A stretch of DNA of 58,391 nt from JAIBBG01 sp043748015 (GTDB lineage Bacteria; Bacteroidota; Bacteroidia; Flavobacteriales_D; Sanyastnellaceae). Shown here piece after piece: positions 8,928 through 16,499 of the stretch. The notes beneath the pieces were generated by a model. That model was not told where the DNA came from, made no database searches, and saw only the letters and a list, made by a program, of their open reading frames with translations. The translations under genes were made by a program, and so were the position numbers. The DNA lies in assembly GCA_043748015.1 (NCBI GenBank), contig JAYTOA010000059.1, positions 1-58,391 of the forward strand, given 5' to 3'. Every line of letters starts with the position of its first letter. Position 1 is the first letter of the stretch.

Positions 8928-9542
8928 ATGGCAAAAAACTTGAAATCCCGATTAAAGAATTTTTTTGAAAAGATGAATCACGAAGAAAATAAAGAATCGA
9001 TCAATATTCCCGATGGAGAGCACACGCTCACTGATGCACATAATCCGGACATGGGAATTCCGGAGAATCCCACAGAGACGGTAGAACCGAAGTCCGAAGA
9101 GGAAAAATGGATGACCGAAGCGGCGGACTGGAAGGATAAATATCTTCGACTTGCTGCGGAGTTTGATAACTTCAGAAAGCGCAGTATGAAAGAGCGTTCA
9201 GAATTGGTTGTTTCGGCTTCTTCTGACATGATCAAAGAAATGCTGACTATACTCGATGATTTCGATAGAGCGGTGAAAGCAAACGAATCACTTGAGGACA
9301 CTGCGGCCATTAAAGAAGGTTTTGTTCTCATTCATCAAAAGCTTTACAGAAAACTTGAAAGCAAAGGCTTGAGACCACTTGAAAGTACCGGAAAAGATTT
9401 CGATACTGATTTTCACGAGGCCATCACTCAAATACCTGCACCAACACCGGACATGGTGGGCAGGGTGGTAGATGAAGTAGAGAAGGGATATACGCTCAAT
9501 GACAAGGTCATCAGATTTTCAAAGGTGATCATTGGTCAATAG
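8928..9542 (+). CDS. grpE: Nucleotide exchange factor GrpE
   Basis: About 204 residues from the ATG at 8928; an upstream in-frame ATG at 8862 lies at the edge of the preceding terminator and is not used here. The N-terminal ~70 residues are acidic and probably disordered. They are followed by the GrpE coiled coil (KDKYLRLAAEFDNFRKR) and the C-terminal beta domain ending in FSKVIIGQ (EAITQIPAP, GRVVDEVEKGYTLNDKVIR). It releases ADP from DnaK. dnaJ follows after 21 bases in the same operon. Confidence 0.95.
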   Translation: MAKNLKSRLKNFFEKMNHEENKESINIPDGEHTLTDAHNPDMGIPENPTETVEPKSEEEKWMTEAADWKDKYLRLAAEFDNFRKRSMKERSELVVSASSDMIKEMLTILDDFDRAVKANESLEDTAAIKEGFVLIHQKLYRKLESKGLRPLESTGKDFDTDFHEAITQIPAPTPDMVGRVVDEVEKGYTLNDKVIRFSKVIIGQ

Positions 9543-9563
9543 GCTTTAAGAGATTTAACCGAC

Positions 9564-10682
9564 ATGGCAAAAAGAGATTACTACGACGTTTTAGGTTTAA
9601 GCAAAGGCGCTTCTGAAGCTGAAATCAAAAAGGCTTACCGCCAGATGGCTTTGAAATTTCACCCTGATAAAAACCAAGGTGATAAGTCTGCGGAAGACAA
9701 ATTCAAAGAAGCGGCAGATGCTTATGGTGTGTTGAGTGATCCGCAGAAGAAAGCACAATACGATCAATTCGGGCACTCAGGAATGGGTGGTAGTGGCGGA
9801 TTTGGTGGTGGTCAACACATGAACATGGACGATATCTTCTCTCAGTTTGGAGATATTTTCGGAGGAGCTTTCGGTGGTGGTGGTGGCGGCTTTGGTGGCG
9901 GAGGTGGTCGTCGCACCGTGAAAGGTTCCAACCTTCGCATCAAAGTGAAATTGAACCTTGAGGAAATTGCCAACGGGACGACTAAAAAAATCAAAGTTTT
10001 TAAACTGATCAATGCTAGCGATGTCACTTTCGATACATGCACCGGATGCGGTGGAAGTGGTCAGGTGAGACGTGTCACGAATACTATTCTGGGTCAAATG
10101 GCCACGACCTCTACTTGTCCGAAATGTCATGGTGCTGGAAAAAGCATTAAGAATAAGCCAAAGGATGCAGACGAGAACGGTCAGAAGAGAAGCGAAGAAG
10201 TAATGGAAATCAATATTCCGGCTGGAGTTGGTGAGGGCATGACACTCAATGTTGCCGGAAAAGGAAATGCAGGACCATTTGGTGGCGTACCGGGCGATCT
10301 GTTGGTTCAGATTGAAGAAGAAGAGCATCCTGATCTCAAGCGCGAAGGCATCAATCTGTACTACGATCTATACATCAACTTCGCGGATGCTGCCATGGGC
10401 GCACCTGCTGAGATACCACTGGTAAAGGGACGAGCACAAATCAAAATTGAACCGGGAACGCAAAGTGGAAAAATTGTGCGTCTCAAAGGCAAAGGTTTAC
10501 GAGATGTCAACGGATATGGGCAAGGAGATTTGTTGGTGAACATCAATGTATGGACACCACAAAAACTCAATGACGACGAGAAAAAACTTCTCGAAAAATT
10601 GCGCAACTCGGCTAACTTCAAACCCAGTCCCGGCAGTAAAGACAAAGGCTTTTTCCATAAGGTGAAAGAGATGTTCCACTAA
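9564..10682 (+). CDS. dnaJ: Chaperone DnaJ with a reduced zinc-finger region
   Basis: A 372-residue J-domain co-chaperone that stimulates DnaK ATP hydrolysis and delivers clients. Order of parts: J-domain (1-70) with the essential HPD at residues 33-35, a Gly/Phe-rich linker (72-115), a cysteine region, two beta-sandwich substrate domains, and a C-terminal tail. Only two CxxCxGxG motifs are present (Cys159/162 and Cys185/188) rather than the four of E. coli DnaJ, and the second pair of repeats is replaced by the Lys/Asp-rich stretch at 195-212. One zinc site is thus expected. I believe this reduced form occurs in other Bacteroidota. It is co-transcribed with grpE. Confidence 0.95.
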   Translation: MAKRDYYDVLGLSKGASEAEIKKAYRQMALKFHPDKNQGDKSAEDKFKEAADAYGVLSDPQKKAQYDQFGHSGMGGSGGFGGGQHMNMDDIFSQFGDIFGGAFGGGGGGFGGGGGRRTVKGSNLRIKVKLNLEEIANGTTKKIKVFKLINASDVTFDTCTGCGGSGQVRRVTNTILGQMATTSTCPKCHGAGKSIKNKPKDADENGQKRSEEVMEINIPAGVGEGMTLNVAGKGNAGPFGGVPGDLLVQIEEEEHPDLKREGINLYYDLYINFADAAMGAPAEIPLVKGRAQIKIEPGTQSGKIVRLKGKGLRDVNGYGQGDLLVNINVWTPQKLNDDEKKLLEKLRNSANFKPSPGSKDKGFFHKVKEMFH

Positions 10683-10738
10683 GCGCGTTTAACGAGCCAC
10701 GTTTGGATTGACGCAATGTCTCACTCTGTTCAAAGCGC

Positions 10739-10794
10739 ATTCGAAGATTCAATATTCAAAAACCGTTCGTGAAACGCGTTTTGGATCTTCGAAT
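10739..10794. repeat. 10-bp inverted repeat between dnaJ and pdhC
   Basis: Perfect arms attcgaagat (10739-10748) and atcttcgaat (10785-10794) are separated by 36 bases. Inside them is a weaker pairing between caaaaac and gcgttttg. There is no T run, so it does not look like a standard terminator. It lies between two convergent genes. Confidence 0.6.
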
Positions 10795-10818
10795 ATTTCT
10801 CCAATCCTCCATTTCTCC
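10795..10818. repeat. Degenerate octamer array, three units
   Basis: Three consecutive 8-bp units, ATTTCTCC, AATCCTCC and ATTTCTCC. On the other strand they read GGAGAAAT/GGAGGATT, close to the octamers of the array at 55772-55811. The array lies between convergent dnaJ and pdhC. Confidence 0.5.
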
Positions 10819-10891
10819 GTGTTAAAACTTTTTCCATTGACGTAGAAGTGAAATTCAACGACACCTCCTTCGTTTCAAGAATTTACCAAAT

Positions 10892-10921
10892 AAAAAACCC
10901 GAAAGAAAAACTTCCGGGTTT
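10892..10921 (-). terminator. Intrinsic terminator of the pdhA-pdhC operon
   Basis: Read on the minus strand, a 7-bp stem aaacccg/cgggttt with a 13-nt loop runs into six T, 31 bases after the pdhC stop. Confidence 0.75.
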
Positions 10922-10951
10922 GATTTATTTAAATGAATGTTGTCGGTTTTA

Positions 10952-12208
10952 TCAAACCAACATCATCACAGGATTTTCCATATAAGATTTGAATGTTTGC
11001 AAGAAACCTGCACCGGAAGCGCCATCTACCACGCGGTGATCGCAACTCAAGGTTACTTTCATCACATTCCCGGGAACAACCGCTCCGTTCTTCACTACCG
11101 GTACTGATTTGATTCCACCAATAGCGAGTATGCATGCATCCGGCGGATTGATAATCGCTGTGAATTCATCAATACCGAACATTCCAAGATTCGAAATGGT
11201 GAAGGTGTTTCCTTCCCAATCTGATGGTTGCAGTTTTTTGTTTTTCGCCTTGTCGGCAAAAACTTTTACCTCAGCACCAATTTGTGCAAGTCCCTTTTCA
11301 TTCGCAAAACGAACAACCGGAACAAGTAATCCATCTTCAACCGCAACGGCTACACCGATGTGGACGTGTTGATTGTAGCGAATGGTATCACCCAACCATG
11401 AAGAGTTGACTTTCGGATTTTTGCGCAAGGCCATTGCCGTTGCCTTCACAACCATATCGTTGAAGGAAATCTTCACATCTCCGTTATCATTCATCGACTT
11501 GCGCGCAGCCATCGCATTCTCCATGTCAATCTCCATTGTTAAATAGAAGTGTGGAGCAGTGAATTTGCTTTCTGCCAATCGGCGTGCAATTGTTTTACGC
11601 ATCTGAGAAACATTCTCCTCAGTATATTTTTCGGTACCGGAAGCCACGAACACCGGAGCCGCAGCAACTGTTGCTGTTGCTGCAGGTGAATAATTCTCAA
11701 TGTCGCGTCGGATAATTCTTCCGCCATCCCCACTGCCTGCAACACGGCCAATATCGATGCCCATGTCTTCAGCAATTTTTTTCGCGAGTGGTGAAGCTTT
11801 CAATCTTCCATTTCCTCCATGAGACTGTGTAGGCTCAGCTACAACTGCTGCTGCACCAGGTGCCGCCGCTGCAGTGGTCGTTGCTGCCGTTATTGTAGCA
11901 ACTGCCGGATTGGCCGCAAGAGCAGATGTTCCTGCCGCCTCTGCTGCTATCAATGCGCTTACGTCTTCACCTTCATTACCAAGAATAGCGAGAATTGCGT
12001 CCACTTTTGTGGTCTGACCTTTTTCTACACCGATATATAAAAGCACACCATCCTGGAAAGATTCAAATTCCATGGTGGCCTTGTCTGTTTCAATCTCTGC
12101 GAGCACATCACCGGTCTTCACTTTGTCGCCTACTTTCTTATTCCATGAGGCCACGGTACCTTCAGTCATCGTGTCGCTCAATTTGGGCATGCGTACTATC
12201 TCAGCCAT
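10952..12208 (-). CDS. pdhC: Pyruvate dehydrogenase E2, dihydrolipoamide acetyltransferase
   Basis: A 418-residue E2 core of the pyruvate dehydrogenase complex; it moves the acetyl group from lipoamide to CoA. One lipoyl domain (residues 1-80) has the attachment Lys43 in EIETDKATMEFES. An Ala/Pro-rich linker leads to the peripheral subunit-binding domain (about 132-170, ASPLAKKIAEDMGIDIGRV). The catalytic domain ends in CDHRVVDGA (His and Asp of the active site near residues 391 and 395). The N-terminus MAEIVRMPKLSDTM is typical. It lies 31 bases downstream of pdhA and is followed by a terminator. Confidence 0.95.
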   Translation of the reverse strand: MAEIVRMPKLSDTMTEGTVASWNKKVGDKVKTGDVLAEIETDKATMEFESFQDGVLLYIGVEKGQTTKVDAILAILGNEGEDVSALIAAEAAGTSALAANPAVATITAATTTAAAAPGAAAVVAEPTQSHGGNGRLKASPLAKKIAEDMGIDIGRVAGSGDGGRIIRRDIENYSPAATATVAAAPVFVASGTEKYTEENVSQMRKTIARRLAESKFTAPHFYLTMEIDMENAMAARKSMNDNGDVKISFNDMVVKATAMALRKNPKVNSSWLGDTIRYNQHVHIGVAVAVEDGLLVPVVRFANEKGLAQIGAEVKVFADKAKNKKLQPSDWEGNTFTISNLGMFGIDEFTAIINPPDACILAIGGIKSVPVVKNGAVVPGNVMKVTLSCDHRVVDGASGAGFLQTFKSYMENPVMMLV

Positions 12209-12239
12209 ATTTTTTCTAATAAAGGGTGTTGAATTTCAT

Positions 12240-13286
12240 TTAATCTTTAACGTATGGATAGTCATCATGTGAATAGACATCCTTATACAATTCTTCCACA
12301 GGCGGAAGCGGAGATTCTTCTGCAAACTTCACAGAATCTTCTACCACAACTTTAATCTCGGCTTCAACAGCTTCAATGTCTGTTTCAGTCATCCACTTGT
12401 TTTCACGGATCACTTTTAAAACATGTTCGATTGGATCTTGTTCCTGATAAGCCGCAACTTCTTCTTTTGATCTGTATTTCTGCGGATCACTCATCGAATG
12501 ACCTTTGTATCTGTAGGTTTGAATATCGAGAAGAGTTGGGCCATTGCCGCTTCGTGCTCTTTCTGCTGCAATTTCCATGGCTTCACAAACTGCTTCAGGT
12601 CGCATACCATCCACAGAAGCTGAGGGCATCATAAAAGATGACCCGAGCATGGAGAGATCCGTCACATTTGAAGTGCGCTCAACAGATGTTCCCATTGCGT
12701 ATTGATTGTTTTCAATCACGAAAATGACAGGTAATTTCCAGGTCATCGCCATATTGAAGGTCTCGTACAATGCGCCTTGTCTAGCGGCTCCGTCGCCGAA
12801 GAAGCATACGGTAAGATTCTTATTGCCTTTGTATTGATCAGCAAATGCGATTCCCGCGCCCATTGGAATTTGTGCACCAACTATTCCATGTCCACCGAAT
12901 AGATTTTTTTCCTTATCAAACATGTGCATCGAACCACCCTTTCCTTTTGAAAGTCCAGTTTGCTTGCCATACAATTCAGCCATTACCTGCTTCGGATCAG
13001 AACCCATCACAAGTGGATGTGCGTGATCGCGATAAGCAGTGATGACATTGTCATCTTTAGTGATGGCTTCCATCATTCCGGACAGAATAGCTTCTTGTCC
13101 GATATACAAGTGACAAAACCCACCGAATTTTTGCTGAATGTAGAGGTGACCACATTTCTCTTCGAAACGACGCATCAAAAGCATTTCTCTGTACCAGCGC
13201 ACATAGATTTCTTTGGTGAATCGTGAATTATTCGTTGCTGTCCCTTTGTTAGCGGTCATTTTATTCGTTGCTATTTCTGTTGCCAT
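12240..13286 (-). CDS. pdhA: Pyruvate dehydrogenase E1 component, alpha subunit
   Basis: About 348 residues from the ATG at 13286; a TTG seven codons upstream lies inside the -7 box and is not a start. It is the thiamine-diphosphate-dependent decarboxylase subunit, with the cofactor motif GDGAARQGALYETFNMA...VIFVIENN and the phosphorylation-loop-like stretch RYKGHSMSDPQKYR. The E1 beta gene is not in this window, so the alpha and beta subunits are encoded apart while E1 alpha and E2 share an operon. Confidence 0.95.
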   Translation of the reverse strand: MATEIATNKMTANKGTATNNSRFTKEIYVRWYREMLLMRRFEEKCGHLYIQQKFGGFCHLYIGQEAILSGMMEAITKDDNVITAYRDHAHPLVMGSDPKQVMAELYGKQTGLSKGKGGSMHMFDKEKNLFGGHGIVGAQIPMGAGIAFADQYKGNKNLTVCFFGDGAARQGALYETFNMAMTWKLPVIFVIENNQYAMGTSVERTSNVTDLSMLGSSFMMPSASVDGMRPEAVCEAMEIAAERARSGNGPTLLDIQTYRYKGHSMSDPQKYRSKEEVAAYQEQDPIEHVLKVIRENKWMTETDIEAVEAEIKVVVEDSVKFAEESPLPPVEELYKDVYSHDDYPYVKD

Positions 13287-13304
13287 AGTGAAATATTGTT
13301 GTTG

Positions 13305-13333
13305 CAAATATAGTTTCTTGTGAGCCCTGACAA
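13305..13333 (-). promoter_or_regulatory. Bacteroidota-type promoter of pdhA-pdhC
   Basis: On the minus strand, TTG (13333-13331), an 18-base spacer, then TATATTTG (13312-13305), a perfect TAnnTTTG -7 box. The ATG is 19 bases beyond the box, so the leader would be about a dozen bases. Confidence 0.75.
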
Positions 13334-13344
13334 TGCATTACAGC

Positions 13345-13372
13345 GCAGATCTTGTGCTGCAAATCTTGTGTT
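13345..13372. repeat. Tandem 14-bp direct repeat upstream of the pdhA promoter
   Basis: gcagatcttgtgct and gcaaatcttgtgtt lie head to tail with 12 of 14 identical positions, ending 11 bases from the -33 TTG of the pdhA promoter. It could be a regulator site or chance duplication. Confidence 0.45.
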
Positions 13373-13440
13373 GCTTATTTGAAAATGGTTCGACTTGTGG
13401 TTGAGTCGTTCAGGATGAATGAGAAAAAATGCGGACTTCG

Positions 13441-14463
13441 TTAGCTGAATTGACGTAAAAAGCGAACGTCATTTTCAAAGAACATTCGCAGGTCGTCAAT
13501 TTGATAGCGCAGCATGGTAATTCTCTCGATGCCCATACCGAATGCGAAACCGCTGTAGTTTTTTGGATCAATTCCGCTGGCAGTTAAGACGGCCGGATCA
13601 ACCATTCCGCAGCCCATAATTTCCAGCCATCCGGTACCTTTTGTTATTCGGTAATCAGCTTCAGAATTCAGTCCCCAATAGACATCCACTTCAGCGCTGG
13701 GCTCAGTGAATGGAAAGTAGGATGGACGCAGACGAATTTTTGCTTTTCCGAAAAATTCCTGTGTGAAATAAAGAAGCGTCTGTTTCATATCAGCGAATGA
13801 CACGCCTTCGTCGATATACAAACCTTCTATCTGATGAAATTGGCAATGTGCACGAGCACTTACAGCTTCGTTTCTAAATACGCGACCCGGCATCACAATT
13901 CTGATTGGCGGCTTTTGTGTTTCCATAGCACGAACCTGCACGCTGCTGGTGTGAGTTCGAAGAACCATTTCTTTCTTTCCATCATCGTCGGCTTTCTGAA
14001 TAAAGAATGTATCCTGCATATCACGTGCAGGATGTTCCGGAGGGAAATTGAGTCCTGAGAACACATGCCAGTCGTCTTCAATTTCAGGACCATCGGCAAC
14101 TGTGAATCCAATGCGTGAAAATATGTCGAGAATTTCACCTCTTACAATTGAAAGTGGATGACGTGAGCCTATGGGCAAGGAGCCGGATGGCCTGGTGAAG
14201 TCTATGTCCTCAATTGAACCTGTCGAACTGCCATCACTCTGTTGAAGTGAGTCTAGCTTTTCCTGGACCGCAGTTTTTAATTTATTCAGTTCCTGACCAA
14301 GTATTTTTTTCTGGTCGTTGGATACTTTTTTGAATTCTTCAAAAAGGTCATTCAACAGGCCTTTTCGGCCGAGGTATTTGATGCGAAAATTTTCCACCTC
14401 CTGACTTTTGTCCGTCATGAAAGCGCTTACATCAGCGAGGTATTGGTTGATTTTCTCTTGCAT
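13441..14463 (-). CDS. pheS: Phenylalanine-tRNA ligase alpha subunit
   Basis: A 340-residue catalytic subunit of the alpha2-beta2 class II synthetase. It has the N-terminal coiled coil that contacts tRNA (1-90) and the catalytic domain with motif 2 (RVFRNEAVSARAHCQFHQIEG) and motif 3 (FAFGMGIERITML). It starts 7 bases after the cyclophilin gene and is probably co-transcribed with it. The beta subunit gene, pheT, is about 9 kb away on the other strand, so the usual pheST operon is split. Confidence 0.96.
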   Translation of the reverse strand: MQEKINQYLADVSAFMTDKSQEVENFRIKYLGRKGLLNDLFEEFKKVSNDQKKILGQELNKLKTAVQEKLDSLQQSDGSSTGSIEDIDFTRPSGSLPIGSRHPLSIVRGEILDIFSRIGFTVADGPEIEDDWHVFSGLNFPPEHPARDMQDTFFIQKADDDGKKEMVLRTHTSSVQVRAMETQKPPIRIVMPGRVFRNEAVSARAHCQFHQIEGLYIDEGVSFADMKQTLLYFTQEFFGKAKIRLRPSYFPFTEPSAEVDVYWGLNSEADYRITKGTGWLEIMGCGMVDPAVLTASGIDPKNYSGFAFGMGIERITMLRYQIDDLRMFFENDVRFLRQFS

Positions 14464-14470
14464 CCAGCAA

Positions 14471-15265
14471 TTACTTATGAGTTTTTTGAACGACTACCAT
14501 TTGCATCACAACATCTTTCAAAGGTCTGTCGCCGGGAGCTGTTGGTTGTGCAGCAATGCTGTCCAGCACGTTAAGCCCTTGAATTACTTCTCCGAAAACG
14601 GTGTAATTCATATCTAGCTGCGCTGTGCCACCATGCGTTTTATATACCGATTTTTGGTCGTCGCTATACTTGAATCCAGGTACAGAGGCTGAACAGTTGA
14701 TTTCCATTTGACCGAGCTGCATGTCATTCCAAGTCTGACCTTGGACAATATAGAATTGACTTCCGCTGGAAGCTTTCTTTGGATTCACCTGATCGCCTTG
14801 TCTGGCAGCGGAAAGTGCGCCCTTTTTGTGAATCAGGTTCGCTCTGAATTCAGCGGGAATGGTATAGCCTGGACCACCACCACCGAGCATTTGTGCTTGT
14901 GCAGCGCCGCGACTACCAGGATCTCCACCCTGAATCATAAAATTGCGAATGCAGCGGTGAAAAAGAAGTCCGTCGTAGTATTTCTCGGAAGCCAATTTCA
15001 GGAAATTGTCACGGTGAAGTGGTGTTTCATTGTATAGCGCCACGAGCATATCGCCATAGTTTGTCTTGATCAGAACTTTGGCGTTGTCGGGCATCAAATC
15101 ACTTCCCGTTACCGGCTTATCCGCCATTGGCTCCTCTTTCACTTCGGCTACTGTTTCAGTGACCTCTGTACTTTGCGTTGTTGCGTTTTTGTTTTTGCAT
15201 CCCGTTGCATTGCAAAACACAACGGCAGTTGAGCAACCAATAAGGAATAAACTAAGTCTTTTCAT
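14471..15265 (-). CDS. Cyclophilin-type peptidyl-prolyl isomerase, lipoprotein
   Basis: A 264-residue envelope protein. Its N-terminus MKRLSLFLIGCSTAVVF with Cys at 11, 18 and 23 (NATGCKNKN) suggests lipid attachment, most likely at Cys23. From about residue 65 there is a bacterial cyclophilin domain: IKTNYGDMLVALY, FHRCIRNFMIQGGDP, a GSQFYIV segment, and YTVFGEVIQGLNVLDSIA. It should accelerate proline isomerisation of exported proteins. An insertion between the core motifs makes it larger than cytosolic PpiB. Confidence 0.88.
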   Translation of the reverse strand: MKRLSLFLIGCSTAVVFCNATGCKNKNATTQSTEVTETVAEVKEEPMADKPVTGSDLMPDNAKVLIKTNYGDMLVALYNETPLHRDNFLKLASEKYYDGLLFHRCIRNFMIQGGDPGSRGAAQAQMLGGGGPGYTIPAEFRANLIHKKGALSAARQGDQVNPKKASSGSQFYIVQGQTWNDMQLGQMEINCSASVPGFKYSDDQKSVYKTHGGTAQLDMNYTVFGEVIQGLNVLDSIAAQPTAPGDRPLKDVVMQMVVVQKTHK

Positions 15266-15475
15266 TGTCTGTCGATATTCGGTCAGCCTTAGATGGCTTG
15301 CCAGTTACGGCTGGCGAATTTAAGACGAAGAATGCACCCAAAAGAAGAACTAGTGCCAGAAGAATTGAATCTTCATGTATGATTTTCAACAAGTGAATTT
15401 TTATACTCTGAATTTTTGGTCTTTGATGTAGGGAAAAATGGTGTTTCTTTGTTTCGCTTAAAACTAGAAGGTCTT

Positions 15476-15862
15476 ATGAAACAATCGCGCATATTAATGA
15501 TGTTTGGAGCCGCCATGTTGGCAGGTCTTTTTTTCGCTATAAGCGGATGTAAAAAGGACAAACACACCATAGCTACCATTTTGGTTGTGAATGCTCAAGG
15601 GCAGGCAGTACCAGGCGCTGCAGTTCGGCTATATGCAGTTTCATCTCAGAGTCAACCGCCCCCCAATGTTATTCGATTTGATACCACTCAGATTACAAAT
15701 GGAACTGGCAAGGTGAGTTTTGATTTCAGTGAGTTTTACAAAAAAGGTCAGGCCGGATTTGCTGTTCTTGATGTAGCTGCATCAAAGGGAGCACAAATTG
15801 GTGATGGCATTATCAAAATTGAAGAGGAAAAGACGACAGAAGAAACGATCACCATCGAGTGA
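15476..15862 (+). CDS. Small lipoprotein with carboxypeptidase-regulatory-like domain
   Basis: About 128 residues. The ATG at 15476, preceded by agaagg, gives a lipoprotein signal ending in AISGCKKDK; the frame extends upstream without a better start. The mature part (ATILVVNAQGQAVPGAAVRLYAV... TNGTGKVSFDFSEFYKKGQAGFAVLDVAAS) is a CarboxypepD_reg-like beta sandwich, common in surface proteins of this phylum. The precise role is unknown. It is monocistronic with its own terminator. Confidence 0.8.
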   Translation: MKQSRILMMFGAAMLAGLFFAISGCKKDKHTIATILVVNAQGQAVPGAAVRLYAVSSQSQPPPNVIRFDTTQITNGTGKVSFDFSEFYKKGQAGFAVLDVAASKGAQIGDGIIKIEEEKTTEETITIE

Positions 15863-15883
15863 TTTCAAAAGAATAAAATTTCG

Positions 15884-15911
15884 AAGCCCTGTCAACCCGA
15901 CAGGGCTTTTT
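15884..15911 (+). terminator. Intrinsic terminator of the small lipoprotein gene
   Basis: A perfect 9-bp stem, agccctgtc (15885-15893) and gacagggct (15899-15907), with a 5-nt loop followed by T5. Confidence 0.92.
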
Positions 15912-15957
15912 CTTTTCATCAATTCAAAGAGAACTGAGTGTTGTTATCGTGAATGAT

Positions 15958-16004
15958 GGAGGCAATTTTCAATTTTCAATTTGGAATTTTCAATGATGCC
16001 CTCC
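15958..16004. repeat. Degenerate heptamer array flanked by short inverted arms
   Basis: Five consecutive 7-bp units from 15963: CAATTTT, CAATTTT, CAATTTG, GAATTTT, CAATGAT. The array is bracketed by ggaggca (15958-15964) and tgccctcc (15997-16004), which pair except for one base. It lies between a terminator and tRNA-Pro. Confidence 0.55.
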
Positions 16005-16052
16005 TGGCGCATTATTTTCGCACCCCCTAAATTTCAACCGCGAAATGAATTT

Positions 16053-16125
16053 CGGGATGTAGCTCAGTTGGTAGAGTTCACGTCTGGGGGGCGTGAGGTC
16101 GCACGTTCGAGTCGTGTCATCCCGA
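16053..16125 (+). tRNA. tRNA-Pro (anticodon GGG)
   Basis: A 73-base cloverleaf with a perfect 7-bp acceptor stem (CGGGATG/CATCCCG), discriminator A, D-arm gctc-gagt, an anticodon stem cacgt/gcgtg with one G-T pair, loop CTGGGGG with anticodon GGG at 16086-16088, and T-loop TTCGAGT. G37 and the C1-G72 pair with A73 fit bacterial tRNA-Pro. CCA is not encoded. Confidence 0.93.
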
Positions 16126-16138
16126 CAAGTAACGGAAA

Positions 16139-16167
16139 AAGCTGTCTTTTTTAAGACAGCCTTTTTT
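16139..16167 (+). terminator. Intrinsic terminator after tRNA-Pro
   Basis: An 8-bp stem gctgtctt (16141-16148)/aagacagc (16153-16160), a T4 loop and a T6 tract, 13 bases after the tRNA. Confidence 0.9.
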
Positions 16168-16441
16168 GTTATCAGTTATGAAGCAATTAATCAGGTCACA
16201 TATGTTCAGGACATATTACCTTAATCTCGAATTAAGATCTGTAACTAAAAAAGTGTTGCTATTTTTCTTTAGTAACAGAAAATTGGTAACACATTCTTGA
16301 TCGCTATAAGTGAATTTGATTGAGCGGAGTAAGCCACCGAAAACAAGATTTGTTGGATTTTATATTCAGCCATGAATGCGCCTTTTGAAGTGCGGCAAAT
16401 TTTCAATATCCAACAATTTTAAACCCAGCAGCATTAGGCAC
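16168..16441. other. Gene-free interval with two adjacent small palindromes
   Basis: No convincing gene lies between the tRNA terminator and the TonB-like gene. Two 6-bp inverted repeats with 5-bp spacers sit next to each other: atatgt/acatat (16200-16216) and cttaat/attaag (16220-16236). Their centres are 20 bp apart. The rest looks unstructured. Confidence 0.5.
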
Positions 16442-16474
16442 AAAAAAAAGGGTTGATTCAAAAGAACCAACCCC
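16442..16474 (-). terminator. Intrinsic terminator of the TonB-like gene
   Basis: On the minus strand, a 10-bp stem (16464-16473 with 16450-16459, one G-T pair) with a TTTT loop runs into T8, about 27 bases after the stop. Confidence 0.85.
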
Positions 16475-16499
16475 CTCAGTTAAGAGTATCTAAGACAGG

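Noticed and set aside
9777..10328. Minus-strand 183-codon frame inside dnaJ
   Set aside because: Caused by the Gly-rich repeats of dnaJ; contains long Thr/Ser runs and no domain.
13388..13412. Possible terminator after pheS
   Set aside because: Only a 5-bp cgact/agtcg stem without a T run on the minus strand.
15963..15994. Possible CRISPR or phage attachment site next to tRNA-Pro
   Set aside because: The repeats are 7 bp with no spacers, no cas genes or integrase are nearby, and no copy of the tRNA 3' end occurs downstream.
16202..16300. A 32-codon ATG frame after tRNA-Pro
   Set aside because: Short, with no ribosome-binding or promoter support; its start lies within a small palindrome. 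Not reported as a gene.
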